Below are positions 12,900 through 25,975 of a DNA stretch of 64,000 bases, in pieces. Both the position numbers and the translations under genes were made by a program. The notes under the pieces were generated by a model that saw only the letters and a list, made by a program, of their open reading frames with translations, was not told the DNA's origin and searched no databases. Each line of letters starts with the position of its first letter. Position 1 is the first letter of the stretch. The DNA is from Cheilinus undulatus (lineage: Eukaryota; Chordata; Actinopteri; Labriformes; Labridae), in assembly GCF_018320785.1 (NCBI RefSeq), contig NC_054875.1:35443657-35507656 (forward strand), written 5' to 3'.

Positions 12900-13350
12900 T
12901 GCTTTTATTCCATCATTTGAATGCTACAGGAGGTCTTTCCTGCTGGTATCCATCCAAGTATGCAATGGTTTATCTTTTATGTGCCACTTTCATTTTATTT
13001 ATATATGATTTGAGTGACTTTAGTTGTGTTGTTTTTAACAGATTTTAGCTCTGCTTTTTAATGTATCCTCTTAATTTTAAGGACAGAAGGCACTTTTTGA
13101 ACACTCCAGTAAATTTTTTGTCCATGCATTTTTGCACTCTTATTTTATCGTATGGTTTATATTTACATTCATATACGTAACTGCTAAATTACTAAAATTA
13201 AATTACTAATTACTGCTAAAGCTAATTTCTAAGTATTTAATGGTTAAAACCTGCATAGGATGCCCAAATTTGTTTTTGTTTTCTGTGATGATGGGCTGTC
13301 TGAATGTTTTTGCTGCAGCGATTTCCTGAAAGGGATCAATAAAGTTTCTA
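12900..13350 (+). mobile_element. LINE-like 3' tail fragment
   Basis: It ends in gggatcaataaagtttctac, the standard 3' terminus of several fish LINEs, and a similar terminus occurs at 47351. Just upstream (12797) begins a CAGTGGTTCTCAACTGG hAT-type end. The boundaries are approximate. Confidence 0.4.
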
Positions 13351-13632
13351 CCTGTTTAAGTTTTTGATGCCATTTTTTGAGAAGAAATTAAATAGCTTTG
13401 CAGAATTTTAGGGTTTACCCGAACTCATGGGAGTTTATCTCTATGATTTTTAAGGAAACTAAAGGTAATTTTCCTTTAGGAGTTTTCTTAGAATTTTTGG
13501 GAGAGTTTTCTTTGGGTATTCCCCAAACCATTTGGTACCCGTCTCTGGGACTTTGCCTCTAAATCTAAGAAAATTTCCAAAGGAACAAGGCATTCAGGTG
13601 TTTTCCTAAAAATTTTCAGCAATCCTCTACAG

Positions 13633-14093
13633 CAGGGGTTCTCTCTTTTCAGTCCACAACCCCCAAAATAAAGATGTGAGAGACCAGGGACCACTACTGT
13701 ACCTGAGGGTGGTTGAAGCATAGTTGGATATAGCAGTGCAAATTCAAGAATAGTTGTGTGCAAAAATCAAAATTAAAAATAAAAATGAAAAACAAGAATT
13801 CAGAATACAGAACAAACGTCACCCATAAACTCGCCTACTAGGCAACATACTACACATAATTACCTTTTGAGGAATTTTAAACGTTATTTTGATTTCAGCA
13901 TAAATCTCACCAAATGACCAGGTATTTACTTGATATTTAACTAATTTTATGCATTTTTTTAAATGAGCAAAATATGCAAATTGAAATCACTTAAAAAAAT
14001 TCTTTGTTACTGAAAGGCATTTGGTCACCAACCCCCCCTCCCAGTGTTTCGCAACCCCCATGGGGGCCTGGACCCCCATGTTGAGAACCACTG
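13633..14093. mobile_element. 461-bp hAT MITE with intact target duplication
   Basis: The terminal repeats CAGGGGTTCTC and GAGAACCACTG match at 10 of 11 bases when inverted. They are flanked on both sides by the identical octamer ctctacag (13625..13632 and 14094..14101). The sub-terminal 'cacaacccccaaaa' and 'gcaaccccca' are also mirrored. There is no coding potential. Confidence 0.9.
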
Positions 14094-14620
14094 CTCTACA
14101 GTATTGTTTCAGCAATTACTAGTGCAAACATTAGGGAATTTTTCCAGAAAGTTTTTTGGGGGTTTTATATAGGATTTTTCCCAGAAACTTTCAGAAATCT
14201 TTTACAATACTTTCCTGGAAATTGTTTGATTATTCTTTATAAAATATGTCTTTTTTTCTATCTTATCTCTATCTGGGGTCCAAACATTGCCATCTTTTAG
14301 ATAAATCCAATTGTTTGATCAGTATCAGACATTTGGGTCATGATATGTCATTAAGGAACCTGTGATGAGTCCCAAAGCTAATCCAGATGAGAACAACTGA
14401 TTTAGACAGCGTGGAGGATTTTGCCTGCATTTTTTAATTGTATTCCTTCCTTTCAATGCATCTTTCTTATGAAATAGATAGTTTTAAAGCCCTTTTATTT
14501 TTTATATTATTGATCATTAAAATAACACGGACTATGTTGTTTAAAACACAATTTATTTAAATGTATTGAACATTTCGACTACCTTAGTCGTCATAGAAGA
14601 ATTCTCAAATATTCAATCAG

Positions 14621-14944
14621 GTACACTCTCGTCATGTTTAACCATTTCCTTGCAAAATTGATGTATGGTTTTACTTTGCAGAGAAGGCTCTGCTCAAAAG
14701 ATGCTCCCTGGGTTAGCATGCTTTGACTTTCTTGGAAGCACATGGCTGGAAACCCCAATACGGATAGATACAATTATGACAATACATATTGAATACAATA
14801 AAATTAGCTCAAAAGCAATTAATCTATAGTAGCATGGATCTGAATGAGGGTGCAACAAGCTTTATGCTATAAAGGAGGAGGCTGGGGTGGAGAAGGTTAA
14901 GCTTTGCCAGCAGCAGCATTAATGCAAGCAGGGATTAGTGAGAA
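14621..14944 (-). repeat. dispersed repeat, inverted partner of 60455..60804
   Basis: This is the reverse complement of the 60.5-kb segment with long near-identical runs, for example tgcaacaagctttatgctat and aaaggaggaggctggggtgg. It is probably the 3' end of a non-LTR element in minus orientation. Confidence 0.75.
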
Positions 14945-14999
14945 GTACGTCATATTTGAATACACCGCTGTGCTGAGATAAAGAGCTGTGATTGACTGT

Positions 15000-17100
15000 G
15001 GGAGCTGGGAGGTGATAATTAAGATCAGCTGGCCGTCAGCTAATCACGGCTGGGCGTATGACTACCTTGTCCTGCATAAACGCTAGGCTTCATTAATAAT
15101 TGTTTAGAGGAACCCAGCCATCCACACATCACAGATATTCTTCAAACGTTCTTTTTTAAAGGGGGTAAACTAAATTAAAATAGTCTTTATTCTCATTAGC
15201 TCTCTACTGATGGAGGTTAAAAGTTGAACCAATTAAGTTTGTGCAAAATTACAAACAAATCTGAGAATGAAATTAAAACCCACTCTTTTATTGCACGCTT
15301 CCACTGATTTCCCTGCATATCATCCGTATTCTGAGGTCAACTGGGGGCTCGGAGCAATTTCACATCCCTGAGCTGAAAAAAACCCTGAAATCTGAGTGAA
15401 CCTTGAGATTTCATTTAAAAAAAAACCCACATGTGAAAAGAATTATGGCTGTTGATATTAAGTTATTATGTTGAATGAATAAGCTCCAGCTGCTCTAAAT
15501 ATTGTTCAGGATGAATCAACTCCTCGTGTATGATAACTAACACTCAGTAATTGTTTACAGGAATGCTGATTAAAGCTTTGCTACAATAATCACGAAACAA
15601 AAACATAAAACCTACAAAACAAATTATATTTTGTGTAAAGTGGTTCCAAAACCATAACCAACAGCACATTATTCGCTCGCCTGTATTGATTATTGGGTTT
15701 TTCCCTGCAGGAGATTCGGCTCAAACTGCCACATTTGGCTCATTGATTTCTGCTCCTGGCTTTGAATAACTAAACCCTGCCAGGTGGGAGGAATCAGTGA
15801 TGTATAGATTCATTTATGCATGTGTGAAACATGTTGTAAGGAAGACACATTTTCATGAAGAGGACAGGGGGATGTTTTGGAGCTAAAGATATGCTCCTTT
15901 TAGTCCCTTTTTATCGGCCATCTCTGCAGATCATGAGGCACGATTTGCACACCATTACACCCCAGACTTGAAGAGGAATGAGGCTCAGAAAGTTACATGA
16001 ATCAAAGCAGACCTCTCGCACAGCCCGTCGAGCTTCTGTGCCACATTTCACTGCCGATGACACATGAAGCATTTGTTTTCAGCAAGCGTCCTACAGAAGG
16101 AAAGCATCTGTACACCCTGACACCTGCCGCCTTCTTGGGCATTATCAACCAAATTAATCAGCTGTGTTGATGCATTTATGTTTGTGTTCCACTGTATGGA
16201 GGAGAAGATTCAACATCATAATTATCACGCCCTGCTCCAGTGTGTGACTTTTTTTCTCAATCAAGTATAATTAGGGCTTCACGATGAGGCTGATTGGAGA
16301 TAACAACTTTCTCAGATGATGCAGGGAATTTTTAAGGCATACACAAGCTGAAAAATATTATTGCTAAAACAAAGAAGGGAGGATTATTTGTCATTATCTT
16401 GTATCTCATCACTGCTTTTACTTATGCGTCAGAATGTAGCTACCTTCGATTGGGAGATTAAACAGTGTAATTTAATATGGTTTCACTGTGTTTTTCCAAG
16501 GACTAAGAGGCCTCTGTAAATATGTGATTCAGTAAAACAGAATAACCTTCCGAGAATCCCTCTTTGCATCCACAAAAGACAAAAAAATCATGTAAATCCA
16601 CAGCACAAAGTCAAGCAGCGCGGTATAATTAAAATAACATCCGTCAGGGATATGGAAATATCCCACGTCCCTGTGTCCAAATCTCCTGGTAATTGCGAGC
16701 ACTTGTATAACCAAATGAGCTCAGAGTCACTCGGGGAGTTTGAGAAAGTCAGAACACGGGCTGCCACAGAGCCCGAGTACAAGTCACGCTGGAGGATCGG
16801 TACACTTTTCATGGAAACACTTCATTAAAGACAGAGGGGCTATGCACGGGCGTCACACTGTGCACCAAACTGAGCTATTTTTACACCCTCAGACACAGGA
16901 GGGAAGTCGAGGCCATGTTTAATTTATGATGCTGGTCATGAAAAGGACTTGAGCTGCACACTTGGTAAAGAGAAGTGGGTGAGTGTGAAAGGTGTCAACA
17001 GAGCAGCAGCGATCATTCATAGATAAGTCAAATGAGGCTGTGTGATGTAGCCTTTTAGAGAGGGAGACAGCGTTTTATTCCATGTGTTCATGAGTCTTAC
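15000..17100. other. quiet non-coding block, possible regulatory DNA
   Basis: There are no recognisable transposons, and the base composition is more balanced than in the flanks. Homeodomain-type sites occur in taataatt-like and gataattaagatcagctgg contexts. It lies 5-7 kb upstream of the putative scube3 start. Its regulatory role is a guess that depends on cross-species conservation. Confidence 0.25.
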
Positions 17101-17454
17101 TGCAGAGAGGCTGACCGCAACCTGCCAGGACTTGTTTTGCAGAGAGTCTGCGGCTCTGTTTACTTTTTGGATTTGGAGGCAATATCAATGTGTAACTTCT
17201 TTTTTTCTGAGGAGTAGAAGCACAGCATGATTTTCAAATAAAAAGAGAGTTTTACTAAAATACTGTATATGGAAGTGGATACATCTCCCATAAAGTCATC
17301 TATCCATTTTATCTTTAATGGGACCATTATTTTGAAAATTAACAGCTGAATGTAGTGAAGAGGACTTGAAACTAGAATCAGGACCATAAGGTCTTTAGGA
17401 AAAAGTTAACTGAAGTAAATAATCAAATGGGAAGTAGAAAAAATTATAACTTGT

Positions 17455-18950
17455 GTTATATGTATCGTACCGTTTCGTATAGTACTGTACCTTACTATAT
17501 CTCTTGTATCGTAAAGTTTTGTATCATCTCCTATTGTCTCATATCACATCAAATGGTAGTCATACCATATCCTATTGTGATCATATTGTATTGTATCGTG
17601 TTGTACTGTGTTGTGTAATGTGGTATCGTATCACATCATCCTTTATTGTATCGTATGCTACCATATCTTATTGTGCCGTATAGTATCGTGTTGTGTCGTG
17701 CGGTATTGTACCTTGTCATACCATATCACATTGTATCGTACCTATTGCACCTTAATGTATCATATCATATCCTACTGTGTCATGTCATGTTGTATCGTAC
17801 CATATCATATCATACTGTTTTGTACTGTATCATGTTCTGTTGTATTGTTTCGTATAATTTGTATAGTCATGTCTCATCTATCATCTCATATTCCATTAAT
17901 GTACTAGTCTTTTATGTTCAGATGTTTTTCAAAGGACGACCCTTTATTTGTGCATAACTGGTTTCAAAGCTAAATTCACCAACTGTATGAAATAGAGTAT
18001 GGTATTTTATCATATCGTCATAGTTTTTGTATTGTATTGTAGTGTATAGCTAGTGTCCAAGCTTAATTCCCTTTGGAGATAATAACATCTATTGCTTTTC
18101 ATTGTATTGTATTGTATCATACTACATCATTTCTCATCATATCAAAATGTACTTGTCACCTTGTACGGTATGGTAACATTTTGTAATGTACCTTTAAATT
18201 GTTTACTTTTGCATTTCTTTTATATTTTTCCACCTGGGGCACTAGGCACTGAAAACATTGGACTACAATGGTTTTGTATTTAAAATGAGTGTTGCTACCA
18301 AATAAAAAACAGTGGGTGTGGACACAGGTCCTTGAGAACTCTATCATAATGTGCCGTATTGTGTCATATTGTATCAAACTGTATTGTTTAGTTTCTTATT
18401 GATGGTAGTCAATTATTGTTGCTTTTTGATGTTTTGCACCATGAGTGAAGTTATCCAGACACCTTACTTTCCCACAGTTGTTTAATGCAAAGTGGTACTC
18501 TTTCTAAAGTATGAGACGCACCTGGGTAAATAATTAACATAATTAATATCTCCAACATATATATTTAGAATTACATAAACTTAGGAAAAGTGTTAAATTT
18601 AAAACATTGGGAGATTAATACTGATGACTTTGCTGTGCACAGTGTTGGAATATCTCTGGGTCAGTGTTAAAAAAAATAGCTGTACAAGTGTTCAATTAAC
18701 ACCCAAAGATTTACGACTCCCAGTGTTAACCTTACCCTTGCGATTTTGCGGTGTATTAGTATTAGTGTTGTATTCTTTTGCATTTGTGAGAACTAGTTTT
18801 CAAATCTGAATTCTCCTTTAAGGACAATAATGGGTGTTGTATGTTTTTTATCTTATTGTATCATATTGTATCTAATATATTGTATCATACTGTGTCACAT
18901 TTTATCCCTTATCATAAAGTAATGTCTCTTATTGTGTGGTATTATACAGT
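17455..18950 (+). repeat. degenerate pentanucleotide field (TATCGTATTG-type)
   Basis: Dense, diverged (ATCGT/ATTGT)n arrays occur at 17455-17900, 18000-18135, 18350-18400 and 18840-18950, separated by unique islands. The overlapping Tyr/Ile/Val/Cys/Ser-rich open frames here are by-products of the repeat. Confidence 0.85.
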
Positions 18951-21900
18951 CTTTATACAGTGGAGCTTTCTGGCTGGCCTGAGATAGAAAGAAAATCTCA
19001 ATTTTTTTACTCTCCAGTCATCATCAGAAGGGTAAAGGGAAGCAGCACATAATTATTTAACCTACTTTCTAAAATGTCTCTGAAATTTGGAAGTCAAACA
19101 ATGAGTGAACAGCTGTTGCTGTAAGATAAATACAAGATGGATGCATGTTGTGAGGCCAGCACTGTCCTATACTGCATGCTAATAAATGGAGGAGCTGGAC
19201 GTCCCACAGAGAGCCTAATGTTCTCTTCCAGATGGTCATACACAGCGACACATCACCTCCACTCCTCATTTACTTTCTTCCATCTCTGACATTTATTTCT
19301 CCCCAATTGTCTGAAAGATTTATGTGAGAAAATGGGAAAAGCTTGGAAAGCTGAAGTTGGAGCTCTTTCTTCTCTTCTTTTTCCTCTCTGCAGGGGCTTC
19401 ACATGCGAGGTTACTGACACCACCGCAGGCCCAGCGGGGTCTCTTGGTACTCACCATGGCGGCACCACAGGGGAGCAGAGCGGCTTGCTGAGTTCCACAC
19501 TTCAGTGCAGGCATCCTGGCAAATGCTGCGGGCTTGCCCCAGGAATGCTTCCTGACCACAGCCTCAGTAAGTGGTACTAACAGGGAGCAAGAGAGGAAGA
19601 GGGGAAAAAGGAAATACAGTTATCAAGGCAGAGGAAACGGAGATGTCGCACATGGCTTTTCTTACTAACTTAGGGACACAGTTTTGACGGTCTGCAGCTT
19701 TGTTTTTTCAGAATCATGGATGAAAACTATCTGGAAATCATGGATAAACAATGCCTGAGAGAATACTGTGTAAGTGTGATATAAGTAATTTCATTATGGC
19801 TGTTGAGCATCAGGACCAATGCAGAAAAAACTAATTTCTCTGTCTCTGCAGTAACTATAAATCTGTCCATGTGGCCCTACACACAGCAGATGTTAGCAAA
19901 GAAAATCACATTTTATTCTGGTTAATGGGTCTGTGCTTCCCCTAAAGTCCTGTGGCGACCCCTGGGGAGGCCCACGTCACACTTTGAAAACCACGAGTGT
20001 CGTCAAATTTCTTGTTGTTTTGACAATGGACCACAAGGACTTGTTAAGACCAAACATGAGCAAGAGTTTACAAACAGTTCTGAATTTCTTGGAAATTTTC
20101 CTTTCAAAATCCAGACAATTACCTAAAATTTCTGTGCAAAATACTAAATATATTTTCAGTGTAACCTATTAAAAATCCCCCTTACACTAAATTTCTTCAA
20201 ATATTCACCAGTTTTTGTTTCAATATGTAATAAATTATTCCAATAAAAAATTCACCTAAAAATTAATGTAAATTCCTGAACCTTTAAGAAAATTTCCCAG
20301 TCAATTCCTAAACAAATTTCCCAAAATTATCCAAGTACATTCTTCAACATTCCATAAAAATGAGGGAAAATTCCTCCAAAACATACTAACAATTTCCTTG
20401 AAATTTCCAGTTACCCCCCTCCCAAAAAAAAATATAATTACACTTCCCCAGTTTTCATGAATAAACATTACCCAATATTTAAACACATTTCCCACATTAC
20501 CATGATAATGCCAAAAACTTTAAAGCAAATTTCACCCAAAAGGTTTTGAATTAAACCCTCCAAAAAGTTAAAATATGTCCCCAAAAATGCCATGAAATTC
20601 TCAGAAAGTAAATTACTTAACTTTCAATGGACACTTTGGAAAATTATCTAAGAAATTCTAATAGCAGAAATTAACACTATGTTATAGGAAAGCTAAAATG
20701 TATCCTATGTCCTCATACTTTCATGCAGGGTCTTTGGAGAATATAATCAAAGTAGGTCAGTGCTAAAAAAAAAAATAAAAAAAACTCACCTCCCTTACAC
20801 TGTGTGTGGATAAACACATGAGCAATTTGGACCAAAATCGTTTTAACCAGGCCAAAAACTTGTTAAATTCTGCTCAAAAGAAAAATGGCATTTGAATATG
20901 GGTGTTAATACGGCTTCCAGGGCTTTTGGAGCAAGCCTCAAGTGGACACTAGAGGAACTGCATCTCTACCCAGCCTCGTTTCTCAACAGAAGAGGCTGCT
21001 GCTCGGTCAAACCAAGCAAATTGTCAGTATTCAGTGCCCCCCCCCCAAAAAAAAAAAAATCGTGCAGGTCTCAGTATCAAAATCAGTTTTGGAGGAAAGA
21101 AATGGTTTTGTAGCATCTATCGCGAAATGGCATCACACTGCTGATTATGTCAGATAACATAAAACCATGTAGGGGGTGTTACCACCTCCTGGTTATGGGG
21201 CCTTATTTTCTTCAGCCTTCAAGTAGTCTTGCCTGAGTTTTTATGTTGCTGCAACAGGGAGGTAACGTACGATATGGACATGCTTGTTAGCTGCGTGAGG
21301 GAGCATACGGGTGCTGGAGGGGATACAGGTCTGTGCGCATTCTGTCCCTAGCGTGTGTGAGTGTGTGTGCGTGTGAACGAATGCAATCTAGTGGACTCAT
21401 CAAGATCAAGTGAGACAGAGAAGGAGACTTTATCCTGTTAAGATCCTGAGTTTTAATCCTTTCTGATGAGCCCGTATCATTCAAAATATCCATCATCATC
21501 ATGCAACTCAATTGTATAACAGTACTTAGAGTCTATCTGAATGCACACGCCCACACAGAGGGCCGAGATAATACCCGTATATTTTAAGTAAACTCTTTTG
21601 ATGACACAGAACCGGGCCAGGGCATGCTTAAACCTCAGCACACTCAGCAGTGTCTCCATGCCACTTTGTCTGCTCTAATCCTCAGTGATCAACTCACATA
21701 TGGAGAAAGGGACGAGGCTTTTGGCGGCCTCTTTTACAGACATACTCTGTAAGTAGGTAAGTACAGAACAGGACCAGGATGGTGGGGAAGTCCCATGAGC
21801 TCACTGTCTAGCCTGATAGCGCGGCAGCTACGCCTACCTGCTCCAGCTACTGTAACACCAGGGAGTGTCTCCAAGGAGGTTTTAAAAAAAAGTTCAGCTT

Positions 21901-24669
21901 CTGTGTGTGTCATTAAATACTCAAAATTACTCTACCTGAAGAATTCTGGCCTTGCTTAAATCTTTCAACAGTGTATTACCAAACCGCTGATCTAATTCAC
22001 TTGTGATGAAGTTTAAGGGTCATCTAGTCGCTTTGATGAATAAGAATTTCCAGTAAAAAATGCCCACATTCATTTCTTACATTCTTTGCTAATACTCTGA
22101 CCTGATTCATTTCCTCTTGAAGGAAAAAATGAGTCAAAGCAATTTCACTTGAGAAGACAAAAACTGCAGCTGAAGACTAAGCTGAGCTCTCAGAGTCACG
22201 CTTGTTCATGCCTCAGCCGACCTCAAAAGCAGTGCAGGAAAAAAAACTGATAAACAACTTAATAAAATGGCTCGGTTTAGGAAATATAAATTTCCAAAAA
22301 GTAATAGATTCTCATATTCTTGTTTACAATATTACATTTGATGAGGCATTTCAGGCATGATAATATAAACCAAATAACTTTTCCATAAAAAAGGCCAAAT
22401 TCATAATAGTAGGGGCAAAATTCACAATGTTCTTTTATTTTGAACATCTGAGTTTTATAGAAATTGGATGCAAATGAACTGGAAATTGACTTTAAGGCAT
22501 CAGTTTGGATTCTAATGTTATGATTCATACATAAGAGAAAGACAGATTTGCAAGCTTTTATCTGATCGTTTATAAAATTAGGACTCATTAGGAAAGAAAG
22601 CATCATGCACTTATTTGCACTATGCCTTTTTTATCTTTGTATTCTTTACAGTGAAACACTACAGAATTGGCAATACCAATCACTTTTATCAATGCAAAGG
22701 GATGAGTCTTGAGTTTATTATATCTTCATGGGATTTCTTGGGTGTTATAAATGTTTCCCTTCTTATAAAAGCCCCATGTACATTGGGTTACAGCTTTAAG
22801 ACGTACTCTAACACGAACGTGAATCCACGCTGCCCTCTAGTGGTGGCGTTGTTTCTGAGGAGGGGCAGGCTCTGAGGTTTGCCACTTTGGGCCTCCATCA
22901 GACACAATTTTATATACCTGTGTGCTTTTATATGGGGTTGAGAGTGCGTTCTCACATTATAATCGCCTAAATTTGCTCATTTGTGAGAAATATACAGTTT
23001 TGGGCCTACAGCTCCCATCTTTGAGACTTAGGAAGTATAACAGGCCTCATTCACTAATTATTCATAGCAAGAAATGTATTCTTAGAACTGTCTTACACAG
23101 TTTTTCAAGAAGATTCAGACATTCACCAAAGTTTTCATAACTGTAATTTGTTCTTAGCTAAGAACTACACCCAAGAACCACCCAGAGCACTTTTATGAAC
23201 GTACACAAATACATCACCTTATCATAGTCAAGTATTAATTCAAGTAGGCTATTAAAGTAAAAGCATGAATTGAAGTGTTTGATCTTAGCTGCAAAATTTA
23301 AAATGCTGAATGTAAATTTAGCACATGGTTATAGGGTTTTGTTTTGTGAAATCATTAGACACTTAAAATAATAAAAACGCTTTCACAGACAGGCAAATCA
23401 TACCAACTGTGAAAAACAAAAATAAGTATCCTACCACCACCACCACTTGAGTAGCTAGCTTCAGTACCTAGTCTGTAATGCATCCTTTTCAGCACGATGC
23501 GCGCCATTTATGAAAGTACCGTCGTCATTGTTTCCACTCAAACTTAACTCCCTTTCTTCTCCTGTGCGTCTTTTGCCTTTGCACACGTTCCTTATGTGTC
23601 CTTATATGGGCATAAAAAGGGTGTTTCTCAACGCTAATTGGAGCTTGCGCACCTGGCGTTCATCAGCTTAAGCACTCTTGACTTAAGCTTGCTGGATTGT
23701 TGCAAACAGTCCAGCAGTTAAAGAACATGTCATGAAACTCACTAGGGGTCTCTTACAATGTTTTAAAGAACAAATTTGAGAGAAATCTTAAGATACTGGT
23801 GAATGACGCCCAATGTTGCAATGGATTATGTTAGCTAGCTGTGAGTTACCCCCAGACAAAGTCTGTATTATATTTTGGCATTCAAATTTTGCTGAATTAC
23901 CTATTAGTTAGTAGGCTAGTTCTTGGTTACTTTGAACATTTGGTTTACAAAAACCAGCACCATTTAAAGTCAAGTATCCCTACAAGTGGAAAAGAAAAAG
24001 AAACTGCCCCCTTATGACAAAAAAGTGAATTTTTGGACTGCTAAAATGATTGAAATAGCATTTTAAATTTTATCTTCACTTTGCACAATGTACAGCATTA
24101 TGAAAGCCATTTAATTTCTAATTTCTAGAAAATGATCTGTTAATTAGTTCATTTAAATGGAACAGCTCCTTTTGAAATTAAAGATAAAATTAAAGGTAAG
24201 AATGAAAATGGATTAAAAATGAGTAAAAAAAAAAATACATTAAATGGTGGATTTACTGATGTGGATCTAATCTGAAAAGACCTCAAAAAGTCACCCAAAT
24301 TACAGATTCCACCATTTGATTATTAAACACTGTACAAATACATACAATATTAAATTGATTATCAAGGTTAAGGTTTAATTTGATCTCAAACAGGTCAACA
24401 TTAAGTCCTGAAATCTTCAACACAGACAGAACTAGGGAAAGACGAGGAAATCAACAAGCCGCCATTACTGTGGCGGTAACCCATCATAATATTTAAGCAT
24501 GTTTGAATGAGAGCATGTTTGCAACCAGTTACAGGATATGATAGAGATGGGTCGACTTCTGAGCTGCTCTAGAAGTCATGAAGTGAAAGCACAAAGCTTT
24601 TTTCAGACCACAGTTACATATTTCCAAATGATTTGGGGTAGTCTTTAGAGGTTTCTTGGGTTACATAAT

Positions 24670-24930
24670 ATTATGGGTCTGATATCGGTACCAGCAGATA
24701 GACATTTTGATATCTGCCAGCCTTTTTTTTTAAGTTACTGACGATATTCAGGCTGTGAATATTAGCATACTGTATATTGACCATAAATTTTGGCCATATA
24801 TACTAATAAATTAATGGAGTTTTAGGTTTGTAAAACATATAAATATTGGTATCCTTATCAGCCAGAATCAATCTGTAAACATCAGCATATCGGATATCAG
24901 CAAAATTCCAATATGGTGCATCCCCCAGAT
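24670..24930. repeat. TATCGGTA-type dispersed DNA repeat
   Basis: It begins with tctgatatcggtaccagcag and ends with atatggtgcatccc, the end sequences of a common fish non-autonomous DNA element. The interior is AT-rich and non-coding. Confidence 0.5.
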
Positions 24931-25757
24931 GTTTCCTAAAGTAATCTCATATCTAGTGGTCCTCTTGCAAACATAGTTAAGTTAAAACTGCATGTACCAA
25001 TAGATGGTTGGATTAAAAATGTTATCTGCTGGTAAAGCTACCAGAATCAGATCATTTTTAACTTGAGTTAAATTTATCAAATTACAGCCAACATTTTAAT
25101 CAAACCATCTCTGCTGCTGTCACAGTCAGCAGGCAACACAAGACACCACGGTTGCAGTGACCAGAAAAAATGGCTGCACCCATATAAAGGCCGCAGGATT
25201 TACACTACAGTTACTGACTACACAGGAGTATTGGCCAATACCAGCAATTTACAAGACAGACTGAGAGATAAACCAGAACACTAGAGGTTCTCCAGTTGTC
25301 AATTATTTTTCATTTTGATAACACTTTTTATATGAAAAATATTGAGGTAATGGCCAACCCTTCCTAGATCAAAGGGGTTGCTGATTTTACGTGGCCTACC
25401 ACTTAATGGCAGAGTTCCTGTCATTCGCCATAGCTTCCACTTTGTTATTTGTTCCAGAATGTTAGGTCTGACTTTACTATTAAATTATTCAAAAGGATAA
25501 AATTTAATCACACAAGTGAGAAACCACCTTTGTACCACACATGGAAAAAGATTCAGTGAGAACTCAACACTAGAGTATTACATGATTACTAAAACGTGTG
25601 ATTGTACAGGAGTGTGAGTGGATACTTCTTGGAAATGTAAAACTGAATGTGGCACAGTATGTACAATATCAAACTGCAAGAAGTTTGCAAATTGTTATTT
25701 ATTCAATTACAGACAGGGTATGATTATAGACCATGTCCTTTCATACCTAAATGTGAG

Positions 25758-25975
25758 AGATGGCTGGTGGCCTTCCCAGCTATTCCCTCCCATCTGGATG
25801 CCCTCCAAAGGGGGGGCGCCCAGGAGGCATCATGATCAGATGCCTGAACCACCTCCACTGGCCCTTTTCAGTGCAAAGGAGTAGCAACTCTGCACCTAGT
25901 TCTCTCCAGATGTCTAAATTGCTCACCCAGTCTCTAAGGCTGAGCTAAGCCACCCTCAGGAGAAAACTCATGATA
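25758..25975 (-). mobile_element. second fragment of the same LINE family
   Basis: The blocks gcgcccaggaggcatcatga and taaggctgagctaagccacc match 2906..2990 and 3017..3040 of the first fragment. It is heavily truncated at both ends. Confidence 0.7.

Noticed and set aside
17608..17957. Two overlapping open frames of about 100 codons rich in Tyr, Ile, Val, Cys
   Set aside because: They are translation of the pentanucleotide repeat; the same residues cycle with the repeat period.
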